From Flavimaricola sp. (GTDB lineage Bacteria; Pseudomonadota; Alphaproteobacteria; Rhodobacterales; Rhodobacteraceae), in the NCBI GenBank assembly GCA_029255105.1, contig JAQWWH010000016.1, positions 106,345-170,344 of the forward strand: DNA of 64,000 bases, read 5' to 3'. Below are positions 32,883 to 42,660 of this stretch, piece after piece (within the stretch, counting starts at the first letter, position 1; every line of letters begins with the position of its first letter). Below the pieces are notes generated by a model that was not told the DNA's origin, did not search any database, and worked only from the letters and a program-made list of their open reading frames with translations. The translations under genes and the position numbers were made by a program.

Positions 32883-33554
32883 ATGAAAAAGCTATTGCCG
32901 GTCATTGCCCTCGCTATTTTTGCCGTTTTGGGAGGGACCTGGTTCCTGACCCAGTCGTCTAACCCCAGTGATCCCATCCTGGGATCAGCCCTGGCGCAGG
33001 AAGCCGGGGAAATTGATACCTCCACCGTGGCCGAAATGATTCTTGGCAATCCGGACGCGGCTGTCGAAGTGATCGAATACGCTTCGTTCACCTGCCCGCA
33101 TTGCGCCGCCTTTCACGCCAACCAGTTTCAAGAGTTGAAGGCCAACTACATCGACACCGGCCTGATCAAGTTCGTCTACCGTGAGATCTACTTTGACCGG
33201 TTTGGCCTCTGGGCCTCGATGGTGGCCCGTTGTGGCGGTGAGATGCGGTTCTTTGGCATTTCTGACATGCTGTACGACCAGCAGCGCGAATGGATCGCTG
33301 GCGGTCAAGATCCCGCTCTTATTGCCGGGAACCTGCGCCGGATTGGTCTGACGGCAGGACTTGATGGTGAACAGGTTGATGCCTGCCTGTCGGACCCCAC
33401 CACGGCGCAGACCCTGGTGGCCTGGTTTGAAGAGAACTCGGCGCGGGACGAGATCACGTCCACCCCCAGCTTTGTCATCGACGGCGAAAAATTCTCGAAC
33501 ATGTCCTATTCAGACTTTGCCGCTGTTCTGGACGAGCGTTTGGCCGCCAAGTGA
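32883..33554 (+). CDS. DsbA-family thioredoxin-like protein
   Basis: The 223-residue protein starts with a signal anchor (LLPVIALAIFAVLGGTWFL). The CPHC motif at 71-74 in YASFTCPHCAAFHANQF is the DsbA-type active site and the last 40 residues include STPSFVIDGEKF with the cis-proline. It would be an oxidase or isomerase in the periplasm. Alphaproteobacteria often carry several such paralogues (ScsC-like), and this one is of the DSBA-like/BdbD group. The start ATG follows AGGATCAGAAAGATC. Its stop overlaps the start of the CoA-transferase gene in a GTGA. Confidence 0.85.
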   Translation: MKKLLPVIALAIFAVLGGTWFLTQSSNPSDPILGSALAQEAGEIDTSTVAEMILGNPDAAVEVIEYASFTCPHCAAFHANQFQELKANYIDTGLIKFVYREIYFDRFGLWASMVARCGGEMRFFGISDMLYDQQREWIAGGQDPALIAGNLRRIGLTAGLDGEQVDACLSDPTTAQTLVAWFEENSARDEITSTPSFVIDGEKFSNMSYSDFAAVLDERLAAK

Positions 33555-34684
33555 TCGACGACCGTAAGGCGGTCCCGACCGGGCCTCTGGCCGGGATCAA
33601 GGTTATAGAATTGGCGCGTATCCTGGCCGGCCCTTGGGCTGGCCAGCTTCTTGCGGACCTTGGGGCCGAGGTCATCAAGGTCGAATCCCCCGAGGGCGAC
33701 GACACCCGGCAATGGGGGCCGCCCTTTGTGACCCCCGAAGGATCGGCCGCCTACTTCCACGGCTGTAACCGGGGCAAGCAATCGGTCGTCATCGACTTTC
33801 GCACACCCGAAGGCCAGTCTGAGGTGCGGCGTCTGGTGCAAAACGCCGATATCCTGATCGAGAACTTCAAGGTTGGCGGACTGGTCAAATACGGGCTCGA
33901 CTACGCAAGCCTTGCCCAGCTGTCGCCCCGCCTCATTTACTGTTCGATCACCGGCTTTGGGCAAACTGGCCCCTATGCCCATCGGGCGGGGTATGACTTC
34001 ATCATCCAAGGCATGTCCGGCCTGATGTCTGTGACTGGTGAGCCTGACGGCCAACCCCAGAAAGTAGGCGTTGCTGTAACCGATATCTTTACCGGGGTGT
34101 ACTCGGTCACCGCGATCCTTGCTGCCCTGCACAAGCGGCATGAAACCGGGCGGGGTCAACATATCGACATGGCCCTTCTGGACGTGGCGACCGCCATCAC
34201 CGCCAATCAGGCGATGAACTACCTGACCACCGGTACAGCCCCCAGGCGGCTGGGCAACGCGCATCCCAATATCGTGCCTTATCAGGTGTTCGATTGCGCA
34301 GATGGCCATATCATCATCGCCAGCGGCAATGACGGACAGTATGCCCGGCTTTGCGCCTTGCTTGGTATGCCTGACCTCGCCATCGATGCCGCCTACCGCA
34401 CCAACGCAGATCGCCTGGCAAATCGGATCGCCTTGATCGAGGCGCTGACGGCCGTGACCCGGACCCGAAGCAAGGCCGACCTGCTGGCGGACTGCGAAAG
34501 GGCAGGGGTCCCGGCAGGCCCGATCAATGATCTGGCCGAAGTTTTCGCTGATCCGCAAATCATCTCCCGGGGTATGCAGATTGCACCGGGTGGCATTCCG
34601 GGCGTCCGCAGCCCGATTGTATTTTCGGATGACGAACTGGCCCTCGACCGACCAGCCCCAGCCCTGGGCCCTATCGGCGACTAA
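33551..34684 (+). CDS. CaiB/BaiF-family CoA-transferase
   Basis: The 377-residue protein shows the class III CoA-transferase layout: [28 protein letters not shown] at the N-terminus, [11 protein letters not shown], and [11 protein letters not shown], whose Asp is the expected catalytic residue forming the acyl intermediate. A final PSPR-like [12 protein letters not shown] ends the protein. It would move CoA between carboxylic acids, for example formyl-, carnitine- or mesaconyl-CoA types. The GTG start overlaps the DsbA-like stop by four bases, though no functional link is clear. Its end overlaps lpxK by 14 bp on the opposite strand. Confidence 0.85.
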   Translation: MIDDRKAVPTGPLAGIKVIELARILAGPWAGQLLADLGAEVIKVESPEGDDTRQWGPPFVTPEGSAAYFHGCNRGKQSVVIDFRTPEGQSEVRRLVQNADILIENFKVGGLVKYGLDYASLAQLSPRLIYCSITGFGQTGPYAHRAGYDFIIQGMSGLMSVTGEPDGQPQKVGVAVTDIFTGVYSVTAILAALHKRHETGRGQHIDMALLDVATAITANQAMNYLTTGTAPRRLGNAHPNIVPYQVFDCADGHIIIASGNDGQYARLCALLGMPDLAIDAAYRTNADRLANRIALIEALTAVTRTRSKADLLADCERAGVPAGPINDLAEVFADPQIISRGMQIAPGGIPGVRSPIVFSDDELALDRPAPALGPIGD

Positions 34685-35675
34685 GGCCAAGTCCGGCGAA
34701 AGCCTGGTCAAGCGGGGACCAATCCTCCAGCGTCAATCGCACGGGCAGGGTCAGGACTTTGGCCCGGAATGCCGGGGGCAGGCGGACGGCATCCTTTTCG
34801 GTGGTGACAAGCTGGGCGCCCAGACCCAGCGCCTCGCGCTCTAGACGTGCCATCAGTGCGTCGGTAAGCGGTTGGTGATCTTCGAGAGCTTCGCCACCGA
34901 GAACCTCGGCCCCCTCGGCGCGCAGGGTTGCAAAGAACTTTTCCGGGTGGCCGATACCGGCAAAGGCGAGGACCCTCTGGCCCTTCCACGGCAGGCCCAT
35001 GGCAAGCGGGGTCAATTGCCCGCGCAGATGTGGTTGGGTGGCAAGGGCCCCTTTCCACTGATCGAGGAAAATGCGTTGCGCCGCAGCGGGGCCGATCGAC
35101 AACACAATGTCGGCCCGGCCCAGCCCAGTCGCAACAGGCTCCCGCAGAGGGCCGGCGGGCAGACAGCGACCGTTGCCAAAGCCACGGACAGCATCCACGA
35201 CCACAATGCTCAGGTCCTTGGACACGACCGGATTCTGGAACCCGTCGTCCAACAGGATGACCTCTGCCCCGGCCGCCTCTGCGGCCCGGACACCTGCCGC
35301 GCGGTCGCGTGACACCCAGGTCGGGGCAAACGCCGCGAGCAACAGGGACTCATCGCCGGTATCAGCGGCCGTATGCCGCCCCTCTGTCACCTGCACCGGC
35401 CCGGTCAGGCGTCCACCATACCCCCGGGTGACGGCATGGGCCCCGATCCCCCATTCTGCAAGTCGTTGGATCAGGGCGATGGCCGTCGGCGTTTTGCCTG
35501 TTCCACCGACGTTGATATTGCCAACGCAGATGACCGGCACCCCGGCCCGATAGGGACGTCCCTTTGCAAGCCGTCGGGCAGTCGCCGCGCCGTAGGCAAG
35601 CCCAAGCGGCGCAAGCACGCGTGCCCTTAGTGCAGGGGCGTCGGGGGGTGTGAACCAGAAGGCAGGCGCAGTCAT
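34671..35675 (-). CDS. lpxK: Tetraacyldisaccharide 4'-kinase
   Basis: The 334-residue protein has the LpxK P-loop [12 protein letters not shown] near 52-63 and TRGYGG further in, plus DDGFQNP which contributes the catalytic base. It phosphorylates the 4' position of the lipid A disaccharide at the inner membrane. It follows waaA by 4 bp, as usual for this family, in a five-gene minus-strand operon with pmbA at the head. Confidence 0.93.
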   Translation of the reverse strand: MTAPAFWFTPPDAPALRARVLAPLGLAYGAATARRLAKGRPYRAGVPVICVGNINVGGTGKTPTAIALIQRLAEWGIGAHAVTRGYGGRLTGPVQVTEGRHTAADTGDESLLLAAFAPTWVSRDRAAGVRAAEAAGAEVILLDDGFQNPVVSKDLSIVVVDAVRGFGNGRCLPAGPLREPVATGLGRADIVLSIGPAAAQRIFLDQWKGALATQPHLRGQLTPLAMGLPWKGQRVLAFAGIGHPEKFFATLRAEGAEVLGGEALEDHQPLTDALMARLEREALGLGAQLVTTEKDAVRLPPAFRAKVLTLPVRLTLEDWSPLDQAFAGLGLSRR

Positions 35676-35679
35676 CCTA

Positions 35680-36885
35680 TCAACCCTCTGCCCGGTCCAG
35701 GGCCTCTCGGATCAGACCGACCAGCTTGTTGCTGGACTCGGCCCCGGCCGAGGTCACGTCCCAGGCGGCATGGGCCATTTCGGCCGTCTTGTCGGGCGCA
35801 AGCAGCGCCTCGATCACCCGACCCAGTTGGCCGGCATTTGCGACTGTGCGGGTCGCACCGGCCTGGGAGAGGCGATCAAAGTGAGCTTTATGAGTTTCGA
35901 TCCGGTGGCCGTGCACCACGGCAGAGCCCAGGGTCGCGGCTTCGAACGGATCGCTGCCCCCTTGTCCTGACAAGGTACCACCAAGAAACGAGACCGGTGC
36001 AAGCCGATACCAAAGGCCCATTTCGACGGTGTCGGTCAAAAGGACCTGAGTGTTGTCTGTCGGATCCTGCCCATCCAGCCTGCTGGCTGTTTCAAGCCCG
36101 GCCGCCTTCAACATGGCCGAAGCCTCTGCCTGATGCGGGGTCGACAGGATCAGAAGCAAGCGGTGGGCCCTGCGGCTGGCGACCCGATGGGCCTCGATCA
36201 CGTCGGCAAGTTCTTCAACAGGGGCCTTGGCTGCCAGCCAGACCGGGCGTGTCCCCACGGCGCGAGCAAGATCCTGGCGGTCACTCTCGATGCAGGGCAG
36301 GACGATGGCGCCAGGGTCGAATGTGCCGGTCACCCTAATCCGGTCGTCTGGCAGCCCGGCCCGCCGAAGTCGGGCAACGGTTGCCCCATCCTTGGCCATC
36401 GCTTCGTGGAACAGGGTTATCGTGCCACGGGTTATGCCCGGAACCCAGCTACCCCCCCTGATCAGGGTATCGTCGTCGCTGACATCCAACAGGAACCGTG
36501 CCATAGGCATCTGCGCCGTTTCGTGCAGCAGGACCGGGCGCAGATTGCCGCCATGCCAGAGCAGCACTGCGGGCCGCCAGTACTTCAGGAATGCGCGGGC
36601 TGCGGTCCGGTTTTCGGCAGGAGCACGCTGGACAACAAGGCCCGAAATAGAAGGTATCGACACTTCATTCAACAGTGGAACGGTGACCAAAACGGTCAGC
36701 TGGTCACCATCTGTCCCCAATCGCGCCGCGAGGGCTGAAAAGGGGACAAGGTCTGCCGGATCGTGCACATGGGCCCAGATCAGGTTGCCATCGGGGCGGG
36801 GTGGTGGCGCCTCGGTCGAACCTGGTTCTGGCGCTGAACGGCGGAGCGTCAGAAAGGCCGCCAGCGGGAAGGAGCGGTTCGTCAT
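35680..36885 (-). CDS. waaA: 3-deoxy-D-manno-octulosonic acid transferase
   Basis: The 401-residue protein is a GT30/GT-B family Kdo transferase, with the WaaA N-terminal domain ([18 protein letters not shown]) and the acceptor/donor loops [12 protein letters not shown] and [24 protein letters not shown]. It adds Kdo to lipid IVA. The start MTNRSF behind AAGGAGGGCAG was preferred to a 54-codon longer ORF that overlaps the DUF4170 gene. The mature form is slightly short of the E. coli enzyme (425), mainly at the N-terminal membrane segment. Confidence 0.88.
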   Translation of the reverse strand: MTNRSFPLAAFLTLRRSAPEPGSTEAPPPRPDGNLIWAHVHDPADLVPFSALAARLGTDGDQLTVLVTVPLLNEVSIPSISGLVVQRAPAENRTAARAFLKYWRPAVLLWHGGNLRPVLLHETAQMPMARFLLDVSDDDTLIRGGSWVPGITRGTITLFHEAMAKDGATVARLRRAGLPDDRIRVTGTFDPGAIVLPCIESDRQDLARAVGTRPVWLAAKAPVEELADVIEAHRVASRRAHRLLLILSTPHQAEASAMLKAAGLETASRLDGQDPTDNTQVLLTDTVEMGLWYRLAPVSFLGGTLSGQGGSDPFEAATLGSAVVHGHRIETHKAHFDRLSQAGATRTVANAGQLGRVIEALLAPDKTAEMAHAAWDVTSAGAESSNKLVGLIREALDRAEG

Positions 36886-36907
36886 CTGCCCTCCTTCGCG
36901 GGTACCA

Positions 36908-37153
36908 TCAGCTGGCCGGTGTTTCTGTGGCCGAACCTTCGTCGGTCTCGTCGAACAGGCGATGAACATGGGCGATGAAATAGCGCATATGCGCATTGTC
37001 CACAGTGCGTTGGGCTTCTGCCTTCCAGGCGGCGTGGGCTGATGCATAGTCCGGGAACATGCCGACTACATGGATGTCGTCAACATTGCGGAAGGTGGTC
37101 CCGCTTGGGTCGGTCAGTTCTCCACCATAGACGAGGTGCAGGCGTTGGGTCAT
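36908..37153 (-). CDS. DUF4170 protein
   Basis: The 81-residue product (HLVYGGELTDPSGTTFRNVDDIHVVGMFPDYASAHAAWKAEAQ) is a DUF4170 domain over its full length. It has no membrane segment or signal. The function is unknown, but it is found in this spot (between the cysQ-like gene and waaA) in many Alphaproteobacteria. The ATG was taken; a GTG one codon upstream is equally possible. It sits 22 bp before the waaA start. Confidence 0.8.
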   Translation of the reverse strand: MTQRLHLVYGGELTDPSGTTFRNVDDIHVVGMFPDYASAHAAWKAEAQRTVDNAHMRYFIAHVHRLFDETDEGSATETPAS

Positions 37154-37231
37154 CACAAGATCCTAGGAACAGGGCCGGATTACCGGCAGGTTAGGCAATT
37201 GGAAAGGGTGGTCAAGGGCGGCGCATCCCCG

Positions 37232-38008
37232 TCAGGCAAGGGCCGAGAACAGCGCGGTATGCATCTGCTCCCCCCCCGCTAGAACACCGTTCGTCTGCGG
37301 ATGGGGGTTGTTGAACCGCAGGGGCCGTCCTTGCCGGTCCGTCACACGGCCCCCTGCCTCGGACACGATCAGCGCGCCGGCGGCGATGTCCCATTCCCAG
37401 GCTGGGCGTAGGGTCATCATGGCATCAAACGCCCCTTCGGCAACAAGGCACAACCTCCAGGCAAGGGAGGAGCGGAAGGCGCGTTTGAACTCTGGCAGGA
37501 GGCCGCCTTGCCAAAGGTCGGGATCAAGAGTGGGCTTCGTTGTCAGGACCGTGCCTTGCGCCAGGTCGTTGCAGGCGCTGACCCGGATGGGCGCACCGTT
37601 CAAGGACGCGCCGCCGCCCAGTTCGGCGGTGAATAAGGCGTCTCGTGCAGGCAGGTAAACCACGGCTGCGGTAATTTCACCGTCCAGCGCGACTGCAATG
37701 GAATGGGCCCAGTCCCGCGACCCTTCGATAAAGGCCCGGGTCCCGTCAATCGGGTCGACAATGAAAGTGTGGCGCGGGGTCAACCGTTTCCGCGTGTCGG
37801 GTGTTTCTTCTGACAGCCAGCCAAAGTCGGGCCGGGCCGCCATGAGCCGTTCGCGCAAAAGGGCGTCTACGGCCAGATCGGCATCGGTTACCGGACCAGC
37901 TCCATCAGGTTTGTGGGTGATGTCCAGCGTCCCTGCAGCGTGACGAAGGGCCAATGCCCCCGCCTCTTTCGCCGCATCCTTGAGAAGGCCAAGGTCAGTC
38001 GCCTGCAA
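37232..38008 (-). CDS. cysQ: Inositol monophosphatase-family phosphatase (CysQ-like)
   Basis: The 258-residue protein shows the Li+-sensitive phosphatase motifs: GPVTDADLAVD, WLSEETP (metal Glu at 67-68), DPIDGTRAFIEGSRDW at 85-100, and WEWDIAAGALIVSEAGG near 209. It is likely a 3'(2'),5'-bisphosphate nucleotidase or an inositol/sugar monophosphatase. The start overlaps the end of pmbA by 14 bp. CysQ is the more likely member because of the DPIDGTRAFI-x-G-x-x-x-W signature. Confidence 0.8.
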   Translation of the reverse strand: MQATDLGLLKDAAKEAGALALRHAAGTLDITHKPDGAGPVTDADLAVDALLRERLMAARPDFGWLSEETPDTRKRLTPRHTFIVDPIDGTRAFIEGSRDWAHSIAVALDGEITAAVVYLPARDALFTAELGGGASLNGAPIRVSACNDLAQGTVLTTKPTLDPDLWQGGLLPEFKRAFRSSLAWRLCLVAEGAFDAMMTLRPAWEWDIAAGALIVSEAGGRVTDRQGRPLRFNNPHPQTNGVLAGGEQMHTALFSALA

Positions 38009-39341
38009 GGGTCAGCCCGTCGATCAGAATAGAAGGAACAACCCGCGACAGGTGCGGTTGGGCGTCATTGCCCGGTATGATCCGCATCAGCATCTCGCGC
38101 AGATTGCCAGCGACCGTGCATTCGCTGATAGGGTGGCTGATCTCACCGTTCTGGATCCAGAACCCGGAAGCCCCCCGGGAATAGTCGCCGGTGTTGGGAT
38201 TGATTGTCGATCCGATCATTGAGGTGACAAGCAGGCCGGTGCCCATCTGGGCAATCAGATCCGCCCGGCTGGAGTTGCCCTGTGTAAGTGCGATGTTCGA
38301 AACGGACGGTGAGGGTGGCCCACCAGTGCCCCGCGCGGCATTTGCCGTCGACGGCATCCCAAGCTTGCGACCCGTCGCAAGGTCAAGGGTCCAGCCAGTC
38401 AGCACCCCATCCTCGACAATCGCGCGCCGCTGAGTGGGCAGTCCTTCGGCATCAAACAGCTTGGATCCAGAGGTCCGGGGGCGATGCGGATCCTCGATCA
38501 CGCTCAGATGCGAGGGCAGGACATGTTTGCCCAAGGCATCGCGCAGCCAGCTCGAGCCTCGGGCGATCATCATCCCGTTGGTGGCCTGAAGCAGGTGACC
38601 GATCAGCGAGGAGGCGATCCGTTCATCAAAGAGAACCGGGTAGGTCCCGGTCTTGGGTTTGCGCGGCGCGTGCCGGGCCACGGCGCGTTCCCCTGCGATG
38701 CGGCCAATTTCGGTCGGGTCACGTAGATCGGCCTGGAAGATCCGACTATCGTGGTCGTAGTCACGCTCCATCCCGGTGCCTTCACCGCTGATAGCGACAC
38801 AAGAGATTGCCCTGTCGCTGCGCTGGTATCCCCCTGCAAAGCCGTTCGAGGCCGCCATATAGACCTCGCGCCGGCCATACCCGGCCGAGGCGCTGTCGAT
38901 CATGGTTACACCACTCACGGCCCGGGCTGCGGCCTCGGCGGTGCGGGCATCCTCTTCGAGGGCCTGTGCAGAAGGCTCTTCCGTTGGATCGTAGAGGTCG
39001 AGGGACGCGGTATCCGTGTCGCGGGCCAGCTGGTCGGGGTCTGCCAATCCCGCGTGCGGATCGGCGGGCGCCTCACGGGCCATCGCAACGGCCCGTTCTG
39101 CCATGCGCAAAAGGCTGGCCTCGCGGGCATCCGAGACAGACACATTCGCCTGCTGCTTGCCGACAAAGACCCGCAGACCAATGTCGATACCTTCCGACCG
39201 CTCTGCCTGTTCCAGCACCCCGTCACGGACATCGATGGAAATCGAGGTTCCTGCCACGGCAATCGCATCGGCGCTTTCGGCACCCGCAGCGCGGGCGGCA
39301 TCCAGCAGGCGAGCGGTCAAGGCAGGCAGGTCATGCGACAT
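37995..39341 (-). CDS. pmbA: PmbA/TldE-type metallopeptidase subunit
   Basis: The 448-residue protein belongs to the PmbA/TldD family. Features include AGAESADAIAVAGTSISIDVRDGVLEQ, a central KTGTYPVLFDERIASSLIGHLLQATNG, and RGASGFWIQNGEISHPISECTVAGNLREML near the C-terminus, all typical of TldE rather than TldD; it lacks the HExxxH of TldD. With TldD it processes small peptides, such as modified antibiotic precursors. No tldD is in the window. It heads the pmbA-cysQ-DUF4170-waaA-lpxK operon. Confidence 0.9.
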   Translation of the reverse strand: MSHDLPALTARLLDAARAAGAESADAIAVAGTSISIDVRDGVLEQAERSEGIDIGLRVFVGKQQANVSVSDAREASLLRMAERAVAMAREAPADPHAGLADPDQLARDTDTASLDLYDPTEEPSAQALEEDARTAEAAARAVSGVTMIDSASAGYGRREVYMAASNGFAGGYQRSDRAISCVAISGEGTGMERDYDHDSRIFQADLRDPTEIGRIAGERAVARHAPRKPKTGTYPVLFDERIASSLIGHLLQATNGMMIARGSSWLRDALGKHVLPSHLSVIEDPHRPRTSGSKLFDAEGLPTQRRAIVEDGVLTGWTLDLATGRKLGMPSTANAARGTGGPPSPSVSNIALTQGNSSRADLIAQMGTGLLVTSMIGSTINPNTGDYSRGASGFWIQNGEISHPISECTVAGNLREMLMRIIPGNDAQPHLSRVVPSILIDGLTLAGD

Positions 39342-39430
39342 CGGAGGGTCCTTGTATCGGTGTGCGGCGAACGTGGCGCGGTGACACGGAGGTAGCCCCT
39401 TCGACCTAAAGGGACAAGGCCACCAAACCC

Positions 39431-40951
39431 TTAACGCAGCCTTTGGCCGTTCGCGATGATCTGGCCGTCTTCAGTCAGTTCGATCGCAGAGGTCAGGTTG
39501 TCGTCACCGGGTGCTGCTTTCGTCACCATTCCCAGCCCCATCCGCGCCCCAAAAAGCGCATCTGACGGGATGAACCCTGCATCCGACATCATCTCAAGCA
39601 CTCCGTTGATCCCCTGCAGGGTAAAGTCGGCTATCCCGATTGGCTTGGGAAAATCGGGGTAGGTCGTCGTGTCGGCATTGTCGAACCGAAACGCTGCTGA
39701 TCCCGTCACGATGGCATCAAGGGCTGAGACTGTCAGTTCGTTCAGCGTGAAGGCTTCAAGGCTGAAGGGGAGGGGGCCAACATAATCGAGGTCCTCAAGC
39801 GCCAGAAAATTCAGCCAGTCGACACCGTTGATCACCTGCCCCTCGAGATCGATCGCAAGCCGTCCCGGCGTACGGGGCAAGGACTTGTCAGGGTCGAACA
39901 GGGTCCAAATCGACGGCCCCAGCCGCAGATCGGCCAGATCAAGCGCGTAGGTGAAAGGCTGTGCCTCTGTTGAGGCAAGAAGTGGGATCAGAAAGCCTGC
40001 CGATATTTTGGAAAGATCAAAGCCAATCGGAAAGGGGAGGACGTCCGGCTGCTCAAGGTTGACGGCAAGGCCATCGATATCTGCTTCCACCATGAGGCCT
40101 GCGTCATTCAGGGCAAGGCGTGTTGTTGCCGGACCCGAGAATGTGGATTGCCGGTCGATGACCTGTTGATCGACGGTGGTCAGCGATTGCGTATCGCTGC
40201 CGCCTGTTTCGGACTCGACGGATACATAAAGGCCATTTCGCAAGGCAGGAGCAAGGTTGAGAAGGTCCGAGCCGCCGGGCTCCAGCCCAAGGTTGACCGT
40301 TGTCACACTGGGTGCGCCCATAATTTCGGTCTCTGACACCAGCCCCGTGCCGTCTTCCAGGTAGAACCGGGCGGTAGTGTGCCCAGTCTCCATCCTAGAA
40401 TAGACCACCGTCAAAGTATCCTCGACGATGCGGGTCTGGGTCAGGGTTCGGTCTGTCTCAAGAACCATTTCCACCGTAGCGTCAAACCCGCCAGGTACGT
40501 CCAGAGTGTCCAACCGGATTTCGAGAGGGCCGGTTTCGGTATCATAGCTGATCGCGCCGGGAACGCCTGCGGCGATGGTTACCAGTTCGTCACCGCTGAT
40601 CGAAAAGGTGATGCTGGCGGTTCCTTCGCCGGGAATCGTTGCCGACAGGGCAAGGAAAAACGGCAAGGCATAGGTGATCCTGACCGTGCCGTCCGCCGCC
40701 TCGGTCATTGTGTAGGATGACAGCGCATAAGAGATCGACCCAGCCCCCATCGGCAGGGACCAGGTCGTGATATCGTCACGGACGGTAACTGTGTCGCCTG
40801 ACCGGTTCAGGGTCGCAACCTGACGGCCACCGCTTGCCTCGGCCAGCGCCTGTCCATTTGCCCAGACATCATCGGCCGTAATCTCGGCCCCGGCGGGCAG
40901 TCCCGCCATGGTCACGGGCAATGCAAGGCTTGCTGCTATGAAACGACGCAT
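39431..40951 (-). CDS. DUF2125 protein, copy 1
   Basis: The 506-residue protein has a Sec signal (MRRFIAASLALPVTMAGLPAGA) and then a beta-rich body with repeated short strands. It ends with GFIPSDALFGARMGLGMVTKAAPGDD and IANGQRLR, the DUF2125 ending. The end matches the end of the neighbouring paralogue almost residue for residue. DUF2125 proteins are periplasmic or envelope proteins of unknown function in Alphaproteobacteria. It is 77 bp downstream of its paralogue, on the same strand. Confidence 0.75.
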   Translation of the reverse strand: MRRFIAASLALPVTMAGLPAGAEITADDVWANGQALAEASGGRQVATLNRSGDTVTVRDDITTWSLPMGAGSISYALSSYTMTEAADGTVRITYALPFFLALSATIPGEGTASITFSISGDELVTIAAGVPGAISYDTETGPLEIRLDTLDVPGGFDATVEMVLETDRTLTQTRIVEDTLTVVYSRMETGHTTARFYLEDGTGLVSETEIMGAPSVTTVNLGLEPGGSDLLNLAPALRNGLYVSVESETGGSDTQSLTTVDQQVIDRQSTFSGPATTRLALNDAGLMVEADIDGLAVNLEQPDVLPFPIGFDLSKISAGFLIPLLASTEAQPFTYALDLADLRLGPSIWTLFDPDKSLPRTPGRLAIDLEGQVINGVDWLNFLALEDLDYVGPLPFSLEAFTLNELTVSALDAIVTGSAAFRFDNADTTTYPDFPKPIGIADFTLQGINGVLEMMSDAGFIPSDALFGARMGLGMVTKAAPGDDNLTSAIELTEDGQIIANGQRLR

Positions 40952-41028
40952 CCCGCATACTCCCTTGATAGCAACCGCCGCGCGAGAGGACCCCGCGCGG
41001 CGTTTTGCTCCTGAGGTCCTTCTAGGCC

Positions 41029-42531
41029 CTATTGCAGGCGTTGACCGTTGGCGATGACGTGACCTTGATCGTTCACCTCGATGGTCGAGGTCAGCATATC
41101 GTCACCAACCGGGGTGGTGAACACGCCCATCATCATACGGGCACCCATCACCTGATCCTGCGGCAGGAGGCCCATCTGAACCAGCTTGTCGATCAGGCCA
41201 TTGGCACCATTGACGGCGATGTCTAGTTTTCCTTCCGGGCGGGGAAAGCCGGGAAAGGTCATCATGTCGGTGTTGTCGAAAACGAACGCACCAGAGCCAA
41301 GAACCTCTGCCCCTGCCAGCCGGACGGTCAGATCGTCGAGTGACAAGGACTCAAGCGTACCTGGCAGTTCTGCATCTGCGATCTGCATCGCTTGAGCGGG
41401 ATCAAGCAGGTCAAAGAACAGGCTTCCCAGACCCGAGACTTTGATGATCGCGGTTGCAGGGTCATGGGGCAAAACGCCACCTGGATCAGCCATCGACCAG
41501 ATCATGTCGCTGACGGCAAGGTCGACCAACCGGAACTCGGCCCCGAATTCGGACGGGACGTCGCTTTGGCTAAGCGGTAAGCTGACTGAAAGCCCGTATT
41601 CCCCCATGCTGAAATCGACGGGAAGGGGAATAGCTGACCCGGTAAAAGACACGGCCAGATCGGTGAGCGAGTTGGAATACTCCGCCCCGTCATAGTCCAT
41701 CATCACGCCCAGCGACCCACCGGTGGCCGTCGCCGTCCCGTTGGCGGTATCCGTCCCGTCCTGAAAGGCGAAAATATACGTCGAGTTTCCGAATGAGTAT
41801 CCTGCGTCAACAGCAAACCCGTCGATGAACATTGTCTCGGGGGCGTCCATGTCCATATCGGTCGGTGTCGCGACGGACCCTGCAAAGCCAAAGTCCATTA
41901 TTTTGCCTGAGAAGTTGACGAGGACTTCTTCATCAGGCTGGTCGGTATCGAAGAAGATGTCGATGGAAGAGGCAGCCACGTCGTAGGCGATCTGGGTCAA
42001 ATCCGGACCGGTGATGCTTGTGTATGCGCCGGCCAGACCATTCGTCGTCACGATCGCCTCGACAGGCATGGCATCGCCGCTGTCGGTGATTTCGTCCAGG
42101 CTAATACTTATGCGATCTGCACTGACGTCGTAGGTCATTTCCTCGGGCGTGCCCGAAACGACCATCTGCACGCCGGCCTGTGTGAGTGTGATCTTGGCAA
42201 TGTCGCCAGGACCGGCATCGATGGTAATCGGGTTGGTCTCGGACATGAGGACCGAGACAGTACCATCGCCCTGTTCGGTAAACACGATTGTGCCGATCAA
42301 CGATTCGACGCTGACGTCGCCGTCGTCCATTGAAAGGACAATATCTGACACGGTCAGGCTGTTGCCCGCCATTGTTTCAGACCCGATCGAAACGCCGCCG
42401 TCGCCATAGACGTTCAGGCTTTCTTTCCAGTTGTCCCAAACCTGCTGTGCAGTAACGTCTGCCTGTGAAGGAGAAGCAGCCAACAGGGCGGCAGCTGAGC
42501 ATGCCATAGCTTGAAATCTCAATGCGGTCAT
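41029..42531 (-). CDS. DUF2125 protein, copy 2
   Basis: The 500-residue protein is a paralogue of the neighbouring gene, with a signal region (LRFQAMACSAAALLAASPSQA) and the same beginning (ADVTAQQVWDNWKES versus AEITADDVWANGQAL) and end (GLLPQDQVMGARMMMGVF, then IANGQRLQ). Between them the sequence is strongly acidic and beta-rich. Tandem duplication of DUF2125 is common in Roseobacters. The start MTALRF lies behind GGAAGG; the track includes 18 extra codons. Possibly envelope or lipid handling, but unknown. Confidence 0.75.
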   Translation of the reverse strand: MTALRFQAMACSAAALLAASPSQADVTAQQVWDNWKESLNVYGDGGVSIGSETMAGNSLTVSDIVLSMDDGDVSVESLIGTIVFTEQGDGTVSVLMSETNPITIDAGPGDIAKITLTQAGVQMVVSGTPEEMTYDVSADRISISLDEITDSGDAMPVEAIVTTNGLAGAYTSITGPDLTQIAYDVAASSIDIFFDTDQPDEEVLVNFSGKIMDFGFAGSVATPTDMDMDAPETMFIDGFAVDAGYSFGNSTYIFAFQDGTDTANGTATATGGSLGVMMDYDGAEYSNSLTDLAVSFTGSAIPLPVDFSMGEYGLSVSLPLSQSDVPSEFGAEFRLVDLAVSDMIWSMADPGGVLPHDPATAIIKVSGLGSLFFDLLDPAQAMQIADAELPGTLESLSLDDLTVRLAGAEVLGSGAFVFDNTDMMTFPGFPRPEGKLDIAVNGANGLIDKLVQMGLLPQDQVMGARMMMGVFTTPVGDDMLTSTIEVNDQGHVIANGQRLQ

Positions 42532-42660
42532 CCGAATTGCCTTCCCATGTGAATATCCTATCGTACCTTCGTTTGCCGCCGCCATTCGGTCAAGGTCAGG
42601 AAAACTTGACCTTTGTCACAGGTTCGGCAGTGCCAAGGGATGCAGAGGGAGTTTCGCGAC

